Part shown: piece after piece, positions 27,386 to 36,343 of the stretch | Layout of the letters: each line of letters starts with the position of its first letter | Position numbering within the stretch: the first letter of the stretch is position 1 | Origin: an uncultured Collinsella sp. | Lineage (GTDB): Bacteria; Actinomycetota; Coriobacteriia; Coriobacteriales; Coriobacteriaceae | DNA: 48,700 nucleotides | NCBI GenBank assembly: GCA_905213265.1 | Contig: CAJMHR010000013.1 | Location: 1-48,700 of the forward strand | Reading direction: 5' to 3' | Made by a program: the position numbers and the translations under genes | The notes under the pieces: generated by a model | Databases searched by the model: none | Told to the model about the DNA's origin: nothing | The model's input: only the letters and a program-made list of their open reading frames with translations

Positions 27386-27416
27386 TTCGCGACGGCACAA
27401 CCGCGCGTTTAAGCGC

Positions 27417-27450
27417 GGGGCCGGTGGGGCATTTTTGCCCCACCGGCCCC
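27417..27450. terminator. Strong hairpin downstream of the ech operon
   Basis: Perfect 15-bp stem GGGGCCGGTGGGGCA/TGCCCCACCGGCCCC with a TTTT loop, 22 nt beyond the echF stop. No T-tail follows, but the stem is very stable. Confidence 0.6.
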
Positions 27451-27471
27451 TATCCCAGCTCTATTCCGGCG

Positions 27472-27813
27472 CTACTCCGGCTTGGTTTCTACCGTGGGGG
27501 TCTTGTCCGCTGCGACTGGGGTGCGGGCGGTGTCCATAGTCAGGCAGTGCTTGGGGCAGCTCTCGATGCACTCACCGCACACCACACAGGCATACGGGTC
27601 GATCGACCACGTTCCACCCTTGCGATCGACCGCGAGCGCGCCCGCCGGACAGCGAAGCGCACACATGCCGCAGCAGATACACACGTCCATGTCGTTGACG
27701 ATATGCCCGCGCAAGCGCTCGGGTGCCGCGAGCTTCTCCTGCGGATAGCACACCGTTACCGGCTGCTTGACCATAGAGCCCAAGGCCGTCTTGGCAAATG
27801 TCAGCAAACTCAT
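27472..27813 (-). CDS. echF: Ech-type hydrogenase, 4Fe-4S ferredoxin subunit
   Basis: The 113-residue polyferredoxin subunit has two [4Fe-4S] motifs, Cys45/48/51/55 and Cys76/79/82/86, as in EchF, HycF and NuoI. It passes electrons between ferredoxin and the hydrogenase small subunit. It is the last gene of the cluster, 7 nt after the large subunit gene. The C-terminus is a short Thr/Pro-rich tail. Assignment as EchF rests on gene order and size; NuoI/HyfH-like naming is equally possible. Confidence 0.88.
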   Translation of the reverse strand: MSLLTFAKTALGSMVKQPVTVCYPQEKLAAPERLRGHIVNDMDVCICCGMCALRCPAGALAVDRKGGTWSIDPYACVVCGECIESCPKHCLTMDTARTPVAADKTPTVETKPE

Positions 27814-27820
27814 GCCGCGC

Positions 27821-28909
27821 CTACCTTTCCGTGCAGCTAATGCAGGGGTCGATGGTCAGGATAATCATGGGCACGTTGGCAAGGAGTACGCCCTGCAGCG
27901 CATGCGTCAGACCCGCCAAGTTCTGCGACGTCGGCGTGCGCACGCGGAAACGGTCCAGGTTCTTGGTGCCGCTGCCGCGCACATAGTAATACGCCTCGCC
28001 GCGCGGCTGCTCAATCACAACCTCGCCGCGCGCGCCGTCGGCCGGCGTAAGCTTGGTGCGCCCGCCAATCCCGTCGTGCGGAATCTTGCCCACAAGCTCC
28101 TTAATGATGTCCATGGCCTGCGTGACCTCGGCGCAACGCACCTGGCAGCGGGCATAGCAATCGCCATCGGTAGCAACGATGGGCTCAAACGCGGCCAAGT
28201 CCGCATAGGCGCCGTCACCGAACATGCGCACGTCGTAGTCCACGCCCGAGGCGCGGCCGAACGGACCGACCATCGAAAGCTCCAGCGCGTCTTTCTTGCT
28301 AATCACGCCCACGCTATGCAGGCGCTCGCCGCAGCTGTTGTCGTCCAAAAACGTATGCACCAGGGCCTCGTAGTCAGGACGCATGGCATCGAGCGTCTGG
28401 ACAATGCCCGCCAGCTCGGAGTCCTCGATATCGTGCTTAAGGCCGCCGATCTCGTTAATCGACAGAATCACGCGCCCGCCGCAAGTGCTCTCAAAAATCT
28501 TGAGCATCTGCTCGCGCAGGGTCCATGACCGATAGAACAGCGCCTCGAAGCCAAAGGCGTCGGCGAGCAGGCCCAGCCACAGCAGATGCGAGTGAATGCG
28601 CGAAAGCTCGTGCAGAATGGTGCGGATATACTGCACGCGACCAGGCACCTCGATGCCGAGCATGCGCTCGCAGGCGCTGGCATAGCCGCAGCTGTGGCCC
28701 ACGGCGCAGATGCCGCAGATGCGCTCGGCGATGTAGCCAAACTGATGCATGTCGCGCTTTTCGGTGAGCTTCTCGAGCCCGCGGTGCACAAAGCCGATCT
28801 GAGGAATTGCCTCGATGACGCGGTCATCCTCGATCACCAGGTCCAGATGAAGCGGCTCGGGCAGCACCGGGTGCTGCGGGCCAAACGGAATAACGGAGCG
28901 ATGTGCCAT
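27821..28909 (-). CDS. echE: Group 4 [NiFe] hydrogenase large (catalytic) subunit
   Basis: The 362-residue subunit has both nickel-binding pairs: ERICGIC (Cys65, Cys68) and DPCISC (Cys356, Cys359) at the C-terminus. This separates it from the NuoD subunits of complex I, which lost them. The chain ends three residues after the last cysteine (TER), so no cleaved C-terminal peptide extension is evident; many Ech-type and related enzymes have such a peptide. It should reduce protons or oxidise H2. ATG at 28909 is 5 nt after the echD stop. Maturation (hyp) genes are not in this window. Confidence 0.93.
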   Translation of the reverse strand: MAHRSVIPFGPQHPVLPEPLHLDLVIEDDRVIEAIPQIGFVHRGLEKLTEKRDMHQFGYIAERICGICAVGHSCGYASACERMLGIEVPGRVQYIRTILHELSRIHSHLLWLGLLADAFGFEALFYRSWTLREQMLKIFESTCGGRVILSINEIGGLKHDIEDSELAGIVQTLDAMRPDYEALVHTFLDDNSCGERLHSVGVISKKDALELSMVGPFGRASGVDYDVRMFGDGAYADLAAFEPIVATDGDCYARCQVRCAEVTQAMDIIKELVGKIPHDGIGGRTKLTPADGARGEVVIEQPRGEAYYYVRGSGTKNLDRFRVRTPTSQNLAGLTHALQGVLLANVPMIILTIDPCISCTER

Positions 28910-28914
28910 GGACC

Positions 28915-29658
28915 TTACGCCTCCTTTTTCTGCTTGTCGCGGGCGACCTTGGCGGCAAGCGCCGCGCGGACCTTGGCCGCTTTCTCGGGATCCATGGCGG
29001 CGAGCTTTGCCTCCATCTCGGCGGCCTTGAGCGCGGCCTTCGCAGCAGCCTCATCGTGCTGAGCATCGGAGCCGGCAGCCGCAGCGGGCTGAGCAGCGAC
29101 GCCCGCGGCGTCGCCGGCGCTCGCCGCAGCCGAAGCATCGCCGGCACTCGCAGCGCTCTCCCCTGCAGCAGCCGCAGCCGCGGCGGCCTTCTCGGCAGCG
29201 GCCTTGCGCGCCTTGGCCTCGGCGGCGGCACGCACCTTCATGGCTTTCTCGCGCGCGGCCTTCACCTCGGGCGTGATAACGCTCATGGGTTCGGCAGTCG
29301 AGACCTGGTAGAAAAAGCCCTTAAAGTCAATCTGCATATCGGTGATGGCAAGACCAAACAGGTCGTGCGTTTCGTTTTCAAACGGGAATACCGCCGGATA
29401 GTACGAGCTGATGGACGGAATCTCCTGGTACTGGTCGATGCCCTCAACCACCAGGTTCTCGATCGCATAGCTGCCGTCCTGCGCAATATGCTCCTGAGCA
29501 GCACGAACGTCGATAAACGTATAGACCAAGCGATACGATCCGTCGTCCACACAGCGCTCGGCATGCATCTGCACAAAGCGCGCGCCGACGCCCTTGAGCG
29601 CCTGGACATGTGACAGGAGCTCATCGATCCCGACGGTAGTATAGATAGCCTTTTGCAT
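28915..29658 (-). CDS. echD: Ech-type hydrogenase, NuoC-like subunit with Ala/Lys-rich tail
   Basis: Residues 1-125 form a NuoC/30-kDa-like domain (YRLVYTFID, SISSYYPAVFPFENETHDLFGL with the family's ExxD/E-ETHD-like motif). The remaining about 120 residues are a low-complexity alanine/lysine/glutamate tail, probably helical or disordered. EchD normally has about 100-150 residues, so the tail is an addition. The start overlaps the echC stop (TAATG), showing coupling. It helps dock the catalytic subunits to the complex. Confidence 0.88.
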   Translation of the reverse strand: MQKAIYTTVGIDELLSHVQALKGVGARFVQMHAERCVDDGSYRLVYTFIDVRAAQEHIAQDGSYAIENLVVEGIDQYQEIPSISSYYPAVFPFENETHDLFGLAITDMQIDFKGFFYQVSTAEPMSVITPEVKAAREKAMKVRAAAEAKARKAAAEKAAAAAAAAGESAASAGDASAAASAGDAAGVAAQPAAAAGSDAQHDEAAAKAALKAAEMEAKLAAMDPEKAAKVRAALAAKVARDKQKKEA

Positions 29659-30245
29659 TACTCGCCCTCCTTTGCAGCGGCGGGCGCGTCGCCGGCCGCG
29701 GACGTCCCAGCAGGCGCATCGTCAGCCCCGGCCCCCGCAGCCACAAACCCGTCCTCGCCCAGCTCAACGCCACCGTCCCAGGTTGCGGCGCCGCCCACGG
29801 CAAGCGGGTCACCGCCAGCACGCATCACGGCCTCCTTCTGGTCCAGGATGCCGCACGCCTCTACAATGGCGTCGATCACGGTCTCGGGACGAATGGCGCA
29901 CCCGGGCGCGTACACGTCCACGGGAATCGCGCGGTCCACGCCGCCGATCACGTTGTAGGCATCGCGGAACACGCCGCCCGAACACGCGCAGATACCGCAG
30001 GCCACCACACACTTGGGCTCGAGCATCTGGTTGTAGATCTGGCGCACGACAGGCAGGTTCTGGGCATTGACCGACCCCGTCACCAAAAAGATATCCGCAT
30101 GCTTGGGGTTGCCGGTGTTGACCACGCCAAAGCGCTCCGCATCGAACAGCGGCGTGAGCGAGGCCAGCACCTCGATATCACATCCGTTGCAGCTCGAACC
30201 GTCGTAATGAATAACCCACGGCGAGCGCGACATTTTATGATCCAT
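29658..30245 (-). CDS. echC: Ech-type hydrogenase small subunit (NuoB-like)
   Basis: The 195-residue small subunit carries the proximal [4Fe-4S] ligands Cys19, Cys22 (SSCNGCDIE), Cys83 (ACGICACSGG) and Cys115 (APGCAIRP), as in EchC, HycG and NuoB. It links the nickel site to the ferredoxin subunit. An Ala/Gly/Asp-rich tail of about 45 residues follows the core. ATG at 30245 has GGAGG at 8 nt; the box overlaps the end of the upstream gene. Confidence 0.92.
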   Translation of the reverse strand: MDHKMSRSPWVIHYDGSSCNGCDIEVLASLTPLFDAERFGVVNTGNPKHADIFLVTGSVNAQNLPVVRQIYNQMLEPKCVVACGICACSGGVFRDAYNVIGGVDRAIPVDVYAPGCAIRPETVIDAIVEACGILDQKEAVMRAGGDPLAVGGAATWDGGVELGEDGFVAAGAGADDAPAGTSAAGDAPAAAKEGE

Positions 30246-30257
30246 GGATGCCGCCTC

Positions 30258-33140
30258 CTAAATAAAAACGTCGACGAGGATGGGCATAAGGTTGAGCAGG
30301 CCAAACACCAGCGCCACGCCCCATCCGAGCCTAAAGCAGCTGCGCCAGGTGCTGCGTGCGAAGGTGTTGTCGATCAGCACCTCGACAAAATACGTCGCAG
30401 CCATCACGACCAGGGCTACGACCCAGCTCACCGGGTTGTCCCAAACAAAGAACATGCCCACCCACATCAAAAACAGCACGGTCTCGCACCAGTGCATAAG
30501 GGTCATCTTGGCCAGCGTGCCGCCGCTCATCTCGGTGGCGACGCCCTGGACGATCTCCTGATGCGCGTGATGCGAGTACGAAAGGTCAAACGGCGACTTG
30601 CGCAGCTTGATGGTGAGCACCGCGAGCAGCGCGAGGAAAATGGGCGCGCTGTACACGATGATGGGGGCCGACTGCCCCGTCACGGCGATGGAATCGAAGC
30701 TGTCGGTGGCAAGGTACAGGCCCACGCTCATCAGCAAAACGGCGGGCTCGTAACTCATGACCTGCAGCAGCTCACGGTCGGCGCCGACCTGGGCAAACGG
30801 GCTTTGCGTCGAGGCGGACGCCAACACCACAAAGATCGCAGCGAGGGTCACCATAAAAGCGCACAACAGCGTGTTGGAACCCGACACAAAGATGCCGCCG
30901 CCCACCACGGTAAAGATGAGCGCGCACGCCATATAGGTATCGTCCATGGTGTTTACGCTGGCGGGGGCCTTGCGCAGCAGCTTGGCCACATCGTAGAAAG
31001 GCTGGAGCAGGCGCGGGCCCACGCGGCCCTGCATGCGGGCCGAAAGTTTGCGGTCAACGCCGTCGATCAGGCCGCCCACAAGCGGCGCCAGTAAGGCAAA
31101 TGCCACGGTGCCAATAAAAATGCCCACGACGCCCGAACCTTCAAAATACTTGCCGCGCAGCACCGAGGGCGCACTCATGGCAAGTCGCTCGGGCCCAATC
31201 CACGCGCAACACAGCAGCGCAAACAAGATAATGCTGCAGCACACGACGCTACCCGCGGGGCCAATACGCTTCTCGCCAAGGGCGTCCTCCGAGTACCAAT
31301 TGCGCTTTTCGGCCTTCACCTCGTGTCCCATCGAGCCGCGGAAATGGCGATATTTGTCGGTCCCCACGCCCGAAAGGTACACGTTGACGTGCGGTTTGTT
31401 GCTCACGCGGAATGAAGTCAGCAGCACCACGGCGATAAACGCCACGATAACCACCATCAGGTACATGGCGTCCTTGCCAATAACGTACGGCACGCGGCCA
31501 AACACCATGTCCAAGTAAGGCGACACCAGACCGCTCGAGATAACCGGGAACGCCACGCAGCACAGAATCAGCAGCGCGGCGATGGTGTTGAGCGCCATCC
31601 ATTCGGTCTTATGGACATTGACCTCAACGTTTTGAGCCGTGGGGTCGACGCCCGAAAGCTTGGCGAGCCACTTGCCCCAGAAGAAGAACGTCGCGGCCGA
31701 GCCAAAGGCCAGCACCATGATCATGAGCACGTTGCCAGTCTGCGCAAACGCCACCAGGGCGCCCCACTTGGACACGAGCATGCCAAACGGCGCCACGAAC
31801 ATGCCCATGATGCCCAGCATCATCAGGCGCGTCAGGTGCGGCATGCGGCTGAACATACCGTCCATGTCCTCGATATTGCGGCTGCCGATATGATGCTCGG
31901 CCGTGCCCACGCACAGGAACAGCAGCGACTTAGCCACCGTATGGAACAGGATCAGGAAGATGGCCGCCCAGACGGCCTCGGGCGCGCCGACACCCAAGCA
32001 GGCACTGATGAGGCCCAGGTTGGAAATGGTGGAGTACGCGAGCACGCGTTTGGCGTTGCTCTGCGAGATGGCCATGAGGGCAGCGAGCAAAAACGTGATG
32101 GCACCCACACTCGTGACCATAAAGCCGGTCACGGGGTAGATGGCATAGAGCGGGCTCAGCTTGACCATCAGGAACACGCCGGCTTTGACCATGGTGGACG
32201 AGTGCAGCAGGGCGCTCGTGGGAGTGGGGGCAACCATGGCACCCAACAGCCAAGTGTGGAACGGCATCTGTGCGGCCTTGGTGAGTGCGGCGAGCGACAA
32301 CAGGATGACCGGCATCACCAGCAGTGCGGATTGCGCGGTGCCGGCGCCGGAAAGCTCGATCATGCCCGAGATGGTCAGCGGCATGCCGTTAACGTGCAGA
32401 TACATGAGTCCGGCCAAAAACGCGATACCGCCCAGCATGTTGAGGATAATCTGGGTAAAGGCGTTCTTGATGGCCTCGGGCGTGCGCGTGTAGCCAATCA
32501 TAAGGAACGAACACACGGTGGTGATTTCCCAGCCGCAGAACAGCCACTCCAGGTTGTCGCTCGTCACGATGACGAACATGGCCGAGAGGAACAGGAACAT
32601 AAGCGCCAGGAACTGCGGGCGACGGTCGGGCGCAGTCTGCCCGCGCAGCGCTGCCTCGTGCTCGTCATGGGCCTGGAAGTCCTTCATGTAGCCCAAAGCG
32701 TAGATACAGATAAGGCTGCCGACGATGCCGACGGCGAGGACCATGATCACGCTCATGTAGTCTAGGTAGAGCGGCGTCGCCGTGACGGCTTCGGCCGCAG
32801 GCAGCGTCATGGCCGCAAAGACGAGCGAGCCCACCAGCTGGACTATGCCGAGCACCGTGGTAAGCACGCTCTTATATTTGTGCGCGTTGTACAGGATGAC
32901 GGCGCACAGAATTACGTCGATGACGGAGCTGATGATCGAGAGCGCATGCGAGGTACCGGGGGCAATCTCAAAGCTCTGCGGACCCGTGCAAAAAAACATG
33001 ACGGCGACTACAACTGTCACCGCCATGATAATGCCGGAGCCTATGAGTCCCACCGCATCGCGGGCGCGGTCACCGCGCGCGAGCAGCATGCCCAGCGCCG
33101 GTACCAGCGGAAACAGGGTAAGGAAATACAGTAGCGTCAT
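30258..33140 (-). CDS. Fused membrane subunit: NuoL/M-like (EchA) joined to NuoH-like (EchB)
   Basis: This 960-residue protein joins two membrane subunits that are usually separate. Residues 1 to about 600 are an antiporter-like NuoL/M/N domain with about 14-16 helices, including the conserved lysine and histidine segments (LMIGYTRTPEAIKNAF, HSSTMVKAGVFL, STISNLGLI). Residues about 640-960 are a NuoH/EchB domain with the hallmark RMQGRVGPRLLQPFYDVAKLL loop and ADRELLQVMSYEPAVLL. The reading frame is continuous, so this is a fusion, not a frameshift artefact. It forms the proton- or sodium-pumping arm. ATG at 33140 has GGGGGAG at 7 nt. A TATAAC box lies at 33181-33186 without a clear -35. Confidence 0.93.
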   Translation of the reverse strand: MTLLYFLTLFPLVPALGMLLARGDRARDAVGLIGSGIIMAVTVVVAVMFFCTGPQSFEIAPGTSHALSIISSVIDVILCAVILYNAHKYKSVLTTVLGIVQLVGSLVFAAMTLPAAEAVTATPLYLDYMSVIMVLAVGIVGSLICIYALGYMKDFQAHDEHEAALRGQTAPDRRPQFLALMFLFLSAMFVIVTSDNLEWLFCGWEITTVCSFLMIGYTRTPEAIKNAFTQIILNMLGGIAFLAGLMYLHVNGMPLTISGMIELSGAGTAQSALLVMPVILLSLAALTKAAQMPFHTWLLGAMVAPTPTSALLHSSTMVKAGVFLMVKLSPLYAIYPVTGFMVTSVGAITFLLAALMAISQSNAKRVLAYSTISNLGLISACLGVGAPEAVWAAIFLILFHTVAKSLLFLCVGTAEHHIGSRNIEDMDGMFSRMPHLTRLMMLGIMGMFVAPFGMLVSKWGALVAFAQTGNVLMIMVLAFGSAATFFFWGKWLAKLSGVDPTAQNVEVNVHKTEWMALNTIAALLILCCVAFPVISSGLVSPYLDMVFGRVPYVIGKDAMYLMVVIVAFIAVVLLTSFRVSNKPHVNVYLSGVGTDKYRHFRGSMGHEVKAEKRNWYSEDALGEKRIGPAGSVVCCSIILFALLCCAWIGPERLAMSAPSVLRGKYFEGSGVVGIFIGTVAFALLAPLVGGLIDGVDRKLSARMQGRVGPRLLQPFYDVAKLLRKAPASVNTMDDTYMACALIFTVVGGGIFVSGSNTLLCAFMVTLAAIFVVLASASTQSPFAQVGADRELLQVMSYEPAVLLMSVGLYLATDSFDSIAVTGQSAPIIVYSAPIFLALLAVLTIKLRKSPFDLSYSHHAHQEIVQGVATEMSGGTLAKMTLMHWCETVLFLMWVGMFFVWDNPVSWVVALVVMAATYFVEVLIDNTFARSTWRSCFRLGWGVALVFGLLNLMPILVDVFI

Positions 33141-33290
33141 ACCATCACTCCCCCATGCAAAAACGCTGCAATTGTTTAACGTTATAGCTCAATTGATGAG
33201 TAGCGGCGGCGGGTTTTCGGTCAACTGGGGAGTTTTAGGCGTACGGGGCAAGGGCACGTCCGCTTTGGAGCAGAGAGGCGGCAAGAAAAA

Positions 33291-33308
33291 TGCGCCCCTG
33301 TGGGCGCA
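33291..33308 (-). terminator. Rho-independent terminator of the HTH gene
   Basis: TGCGCCC/GGGCGCA stem with a 4-nt loop, followed on the minus strand by TTTTTCTT, 12 nt after the stop. Confidence 0.88.
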
Positions 33309-33320
33309 CCATCCCGTTTG

Positions 33321-33716
33321 CTATTCCGCCTTTTTAACGCGCGGCTTGCGACCGCGCGGCTTATCGACCAGTGCGGACTCACCGCTCTCGCGGTACTGAC
33401 GGCACCAAGCCTTGACCGAAGACTCGCTGGGAATCTTGTGCTTGATCATGGCCTCGCGAACCGTCAAGCCGTTTTCCAGACGGTCCTTAACCACAGCGAG
33501 CTTTACGTCGTACGAATAGGTGTGATGATGCGAACCGGCATTGAGAACGGCGTCGGCACCGCCCACGGCATACGCGCGGGCCCACTGACGAGCCGTGGCC
33601 TGGGGAATGCCAAGCTCCGCGGCGAGAGCGCGATGACCGACCCCCTCTTGGAGGATCTCGACGGCGCGCTGCCTAACCTCGGGCGCATGCGTGCGAGTCC
33701 TAGTTGCTTCCGACAT
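33321..33716 (-). CDS. Orphan helix-turn-helix protein related to IS3/IS150 OrfA
   Basis: The 131-residue protein has two HTH modules: about 12-50 (RQRAVEILQEGVGHRALAAELGIPQATARQW) and about 65-110 (VREAMIKHKIPSESSVKAWCRQY), followed by a basic tail. This is the layout of IS3-family OrfA proteins such as those of IS150. No OrfB (DDE domain) follows; a strong terminator sits right after the stop, and no inverted terminal repeats are seen. It may be a domesticated DNA-binding protein. ATG at 33716 is chosen; a GTG at 33725 is also possible, as both have weak ribosome sites. Confidence 0.75.
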   Translation of the reverse strand: MSEATRTRTHAPEVRQRAVEILQEGVGHRALAAELGIPQATARQWARAYAVGGADAVLNAGSHHHTYSYDVKLAVVKDRLENGLTVREAMIKHKIPSESSVKAWCRQYRESGESALVDKPRGRKPRVKKAE

Positions 33717-34165
33717 ACCTGCCACTTCTTAGCCTTAGCCGTTAATCTGCTTTCTTACGTGCAAGTTAGATAGTAGCATTTTACTGTTTGCTCAAAGCAG
33801 TTAATTAAAATAGACGCGGCGTTATCTGGGCATTTGGCACCAAATTACGACATTTCTTTATCGATTATTTACGCTGGTAGCTGACTCGCAGCTAATCGTC
33901 ATTCGCTTGTCAACAAAATTGGCATCTCTTTATGTCCTTTGGTATAGAGGATATAGTTATTAACCCCTCCCCCAATATTTTTGAGTGATCTGCAAGGCAG
34001 TAGACGTCCTCACTCCTCATGATTACCGCGCATTGCCATTCATCGGAGCAAAACAAAAAGGGCGGGACCTGCTGCGCTTGCAGGCCCCGCACCGGTTGAC
34101 ACCCGACGGGACACAGCCGGGCGAGACGGATCCGTGCTACCGCCCCGCCTGGCCGCGATGTTCAA
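33717..34165. other. AT-rich gene-free region
   Basis: About 450 bp without a supported gene. It holds a nested dyad at 33862-33898 (CGATTA/TAATCG around TAGCTG/CAGCTA), AT-rich stretches likely containing the HTH gene promoter, and the terminator at 34055-34090. Confidence 0.5.
34055..34090 (-). terminator. Terminator of the oxidoreductase gene
   Basis: On the minus strand GCGGGGCCTGC/GCAGGTCCCGC (one G-T pair), 7-nt loop, then CCTTTTTGTTTT. Confidence 0.85.
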
Positions 34166-36196
34166 CTACAGCTCGTTGGCCGCGTGATACGCCGTGCGAA
34201 TGGCGCTCGCAATATCGGCGGTGCGCTCGCCCGAGCAGTCGCCCACGCAGGTCACGGGCACCGTCACGCCATCCAGATCAAACGCGTTGGCTTTGGAGCC
34301 CACGGCCATCACCACGTAATCGCAAGCGATCTTCACCGGTTCCTCGGCGCCGTCCTCGGTGGTGCGAATGGCCTCCACACCCTCGTCGGTAATGGCGGTC
34401 AGGCGGGTCTTAACATGCTGCTCCACGTTGTGCTCTGCAAAGTCGCTCATAATCAGCGGCAGAATGGTCTCGGACTCGCCCGCGGCAATCTTGTCGAGCA
34501 TCTCGACGATCGCCACCTCGCAGCCGTGCTGCAGCAGGTACTCGGCAGTCTCGGTGCCCACCAGGCCACCGCCAATGACGGCGACGCGGCCCGTAAGCTC
34601 CACCTTGCCGGCCAGCACATCCCAGCTCGAGGCGACCTTGTCCGAATCGGCACCCGGAACGGGGATGACCACGTCGTGCGCGCCCACAGCCACAATCGCA
34701 GCGTCGGCGGCGTTGAGGTCCTCAGCGGTAGCGGCATGGCTGAACTCAACCTTCACGCCCAGGCCGGGCAGAATCTTCTCGTAGTACTCGACGGAACGCA
34801 TGATCTCGTCCTTGCGCGGAGGCGCAGCCGCCAGCACAATCTGGCCGCCCAGATGATCGCTCGCCTCGTAGATGGTCACGTCGTAGCCGCGCTTGGCCGC
34901 CACGCGCGCGGCCTCCAGGCCGGCAATACCGCCGCCCACCACGGCGATCTTCTTGTCGCCCTCGCCCGGCTTAATGGCGATGGTCGCCTCGTCACCGTTC
35001 TCGGCGTTGAGCACGCACGAGATGTACTTGCGGTTTTGAATCGCGTCGACGCAGCCCTTGTTGCAGTTGAGGCACTCGCGGATGGGCTCGCCCGTGGCGG
35101 CCTTCAGCGCAATGTCGGGGTCGCACATGAGCGAGCGGCCATAGGCGATGATGTCGGCTGCGCCGTCTTCCAGAATCTTCTCGCCGGCCTCGACCGAGAC
35201 AACACGGCCGACGGTTGCCACCGGCACGGAGACCAGGGCCTTGACGCGCTCGGCCACGGGCAGCGTCCAGTTGTAGGGCATGGCACCCATGGGCGGAATG
35301 GTGTCGCCCATGTTGCCGGTGTGGTTGGCCTGTGCGACCTGGATCATGTCGATGCCCGCGCCCTCAAGCAGCTTGGCAAACTCGCAGGCCTCGTCGGGCT
35401 GCAGGCCGCCCTTGCCGCGCGGCGTGCCGTCGGGGTTCTCCATGATCACGGGGAGCTTGTACTCCACCATCAGCTGCGGCGCGGCTTCCTTAATGGCAGC
35501 GACGACCTCCAGCGCGTAGCGAACGCGGTTCTCGAACGAACCACCGTACTCGTCGGTGCGCTGGTTGAGGATGGCCGAGCACAGCGAACCCACCAGGCGG
35601 TCGCCGTGGACCTCGATAGCGTCGATCCCGGCCTGCTGTGCGCGAGCGGCCGAGGCAGCGATGGCCTCCTTGATCTGGGTGAGCTGCTCTACGCTCGCCT
35701 CGTTCACAAAGTGCTGCATGTCGTGATGCAGCTTGGCGTAGGCCTGGTTGCGGATCTCGTTGGACTCGGCCATCTTGGCGGCAAAGGTCTCCTCGTCGCC
35801 GGCGGCCTTGGCCTCCTGCGCGGCCTTGGCGGCGGCCATGGATCCCATGACCATGCGGCCGACACCGGGCACATCGTACTCGGGGTGGAACAGCTGCAGC
35901 GCGACCTTGGCGCCGTGCTTGTGGACGGCGTCGGCCAGCGCCTTAAACGTGGGGATCTGGGCGTCGGTTGCCAGCTTGGGCGTGGGGCTTGCGGTCATGA
36001 CGGGAGCGACGTCGCCGATGACGATGTAGCTCACGCCGCCACGGGCCAAGCGCTCGTAAAAAGCCAGGCTGCGCTCGCCGATGGAACCGTCACGCTCCTC
36101 GTAGCCGGTGGTCAGCGGCGGAAACATAATGCGGTTCTTGAGCTCAAGGGGGCCAACCGTAATGGGCTGGAGCAGCTTGGATGCAGGTGTGGTCAT
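34166..36196 (-). CDS. Old Yellow Enzyme / FAD-dependent oxidoreductase (enoate or dienoyl-CoA reductase-like)
   Basis: The 676-residue enzyme has an FMN-binding TIM barrel (about 1-365), a [4Fe-4S] site (CLNCNKGC 375-382 plus Cys394), and an FAD/NAD(P) pair of Rossmann domains (GGGIAG at 421-426; a second VIGGGLVG near 530). This matches 2,4-dienoyl-CoA reductase and the BaiCD/BaiH family used by gut bacteria on bile acids and other enones. In the barrel the usual HGAHG active-site segment reads HGDRLVG (197-203), so the second histidine is an arginine. A 45-residue Ala/Glu/Lys-rich insertion (about 120-165) lies in the barrel. ATG at 36196 has AGAGAGGA at 6 nt. Substrate unknown. Confidence 0.88.
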   Translation of the reverse strand: MTTPASKLLQPITVGPLELKNRIMFPPLTTGYEERDGSIGERSLAFYERLARGGVSYIVIGDVAPVMTASPTPKLATDAQIPTFKALADAVHKHGAKVALQLFHPEYDVPGVGRMVMGSMAAAKAAQEAKAAGDEETFAAKMAESNEIRNQAYAKLHHDMQHFVNEASVEQLTQIKEAIAASAARAQQAGIDAIEVHGDRLVGSLCSAILNQRTDEYGGSFENRVRYALEVVAAIKEAAPQLMVEYKLPVIMENPDGTPRGKGGLQPDEACEFAKLLEGAGIDMIQVAQANHTGNMGDTIPPMGAMPYNWTLPVAERVKALVSVPVATVGRVVSVEAGEKILEDGAADIIAYGRSLMCDPDIALKAATGEPIRECLNCNKGCVDAIQNRKYISCVLNAENGDEATIAIKPGEGDKKIAVVGGGIAGLEAARVAAKRGYDVTIYEASDHLGGQIVLAAAPPRKDEIMRSVEYYEKILPGLGVKVEFSHAATAEDLNAADAAIVAVGAHDVVIPVPGADSDKVASSWDVLAGKVELTGRVAVIGGGLVGTETAEYLLQHGCEVAIVEMLDKIAAGESETILPLIMSDFAEHNVEQHVKTRLTAITDEGVEAIRTTEDGAEEPVKIACDYVVMAVGSKANAFDLDGVTVPVTCVGDCSGERTADIASAIRTAYHAANEL

Positions 36197-36343
36197 GGAC
36201 ATTCCTCTCTTGTAGGCGCGGCGGCGATGATGCCGCGTAGTCATCTAGAGGATATGGCATGGGAATACAGCAGCGCAACGGAAATCGGCGGACAGCAGGT
36301 AGCGGCAGGTGGATGGGGATGGGCGGGGCGGCCCGTCGGTTTA

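Larger units (their letters stand above)
26755..27471. other. Gene-free region upstream of the adhesin gene
   Basis: About 700 bp between the adhesin start and the end of the ech operon. It carries a GAGACA motif cluster (26808-26887), two linker repeats, palindromes C and D, and the terminator at 27417-27450. No coding sequence is supported. Confidence 0.7.

Noticed and set aside
33910..34092. Small minus-strand open frame in the AT-rich gap
   Set aside because: It has no ribosome site and overlaps the reductase terminator.
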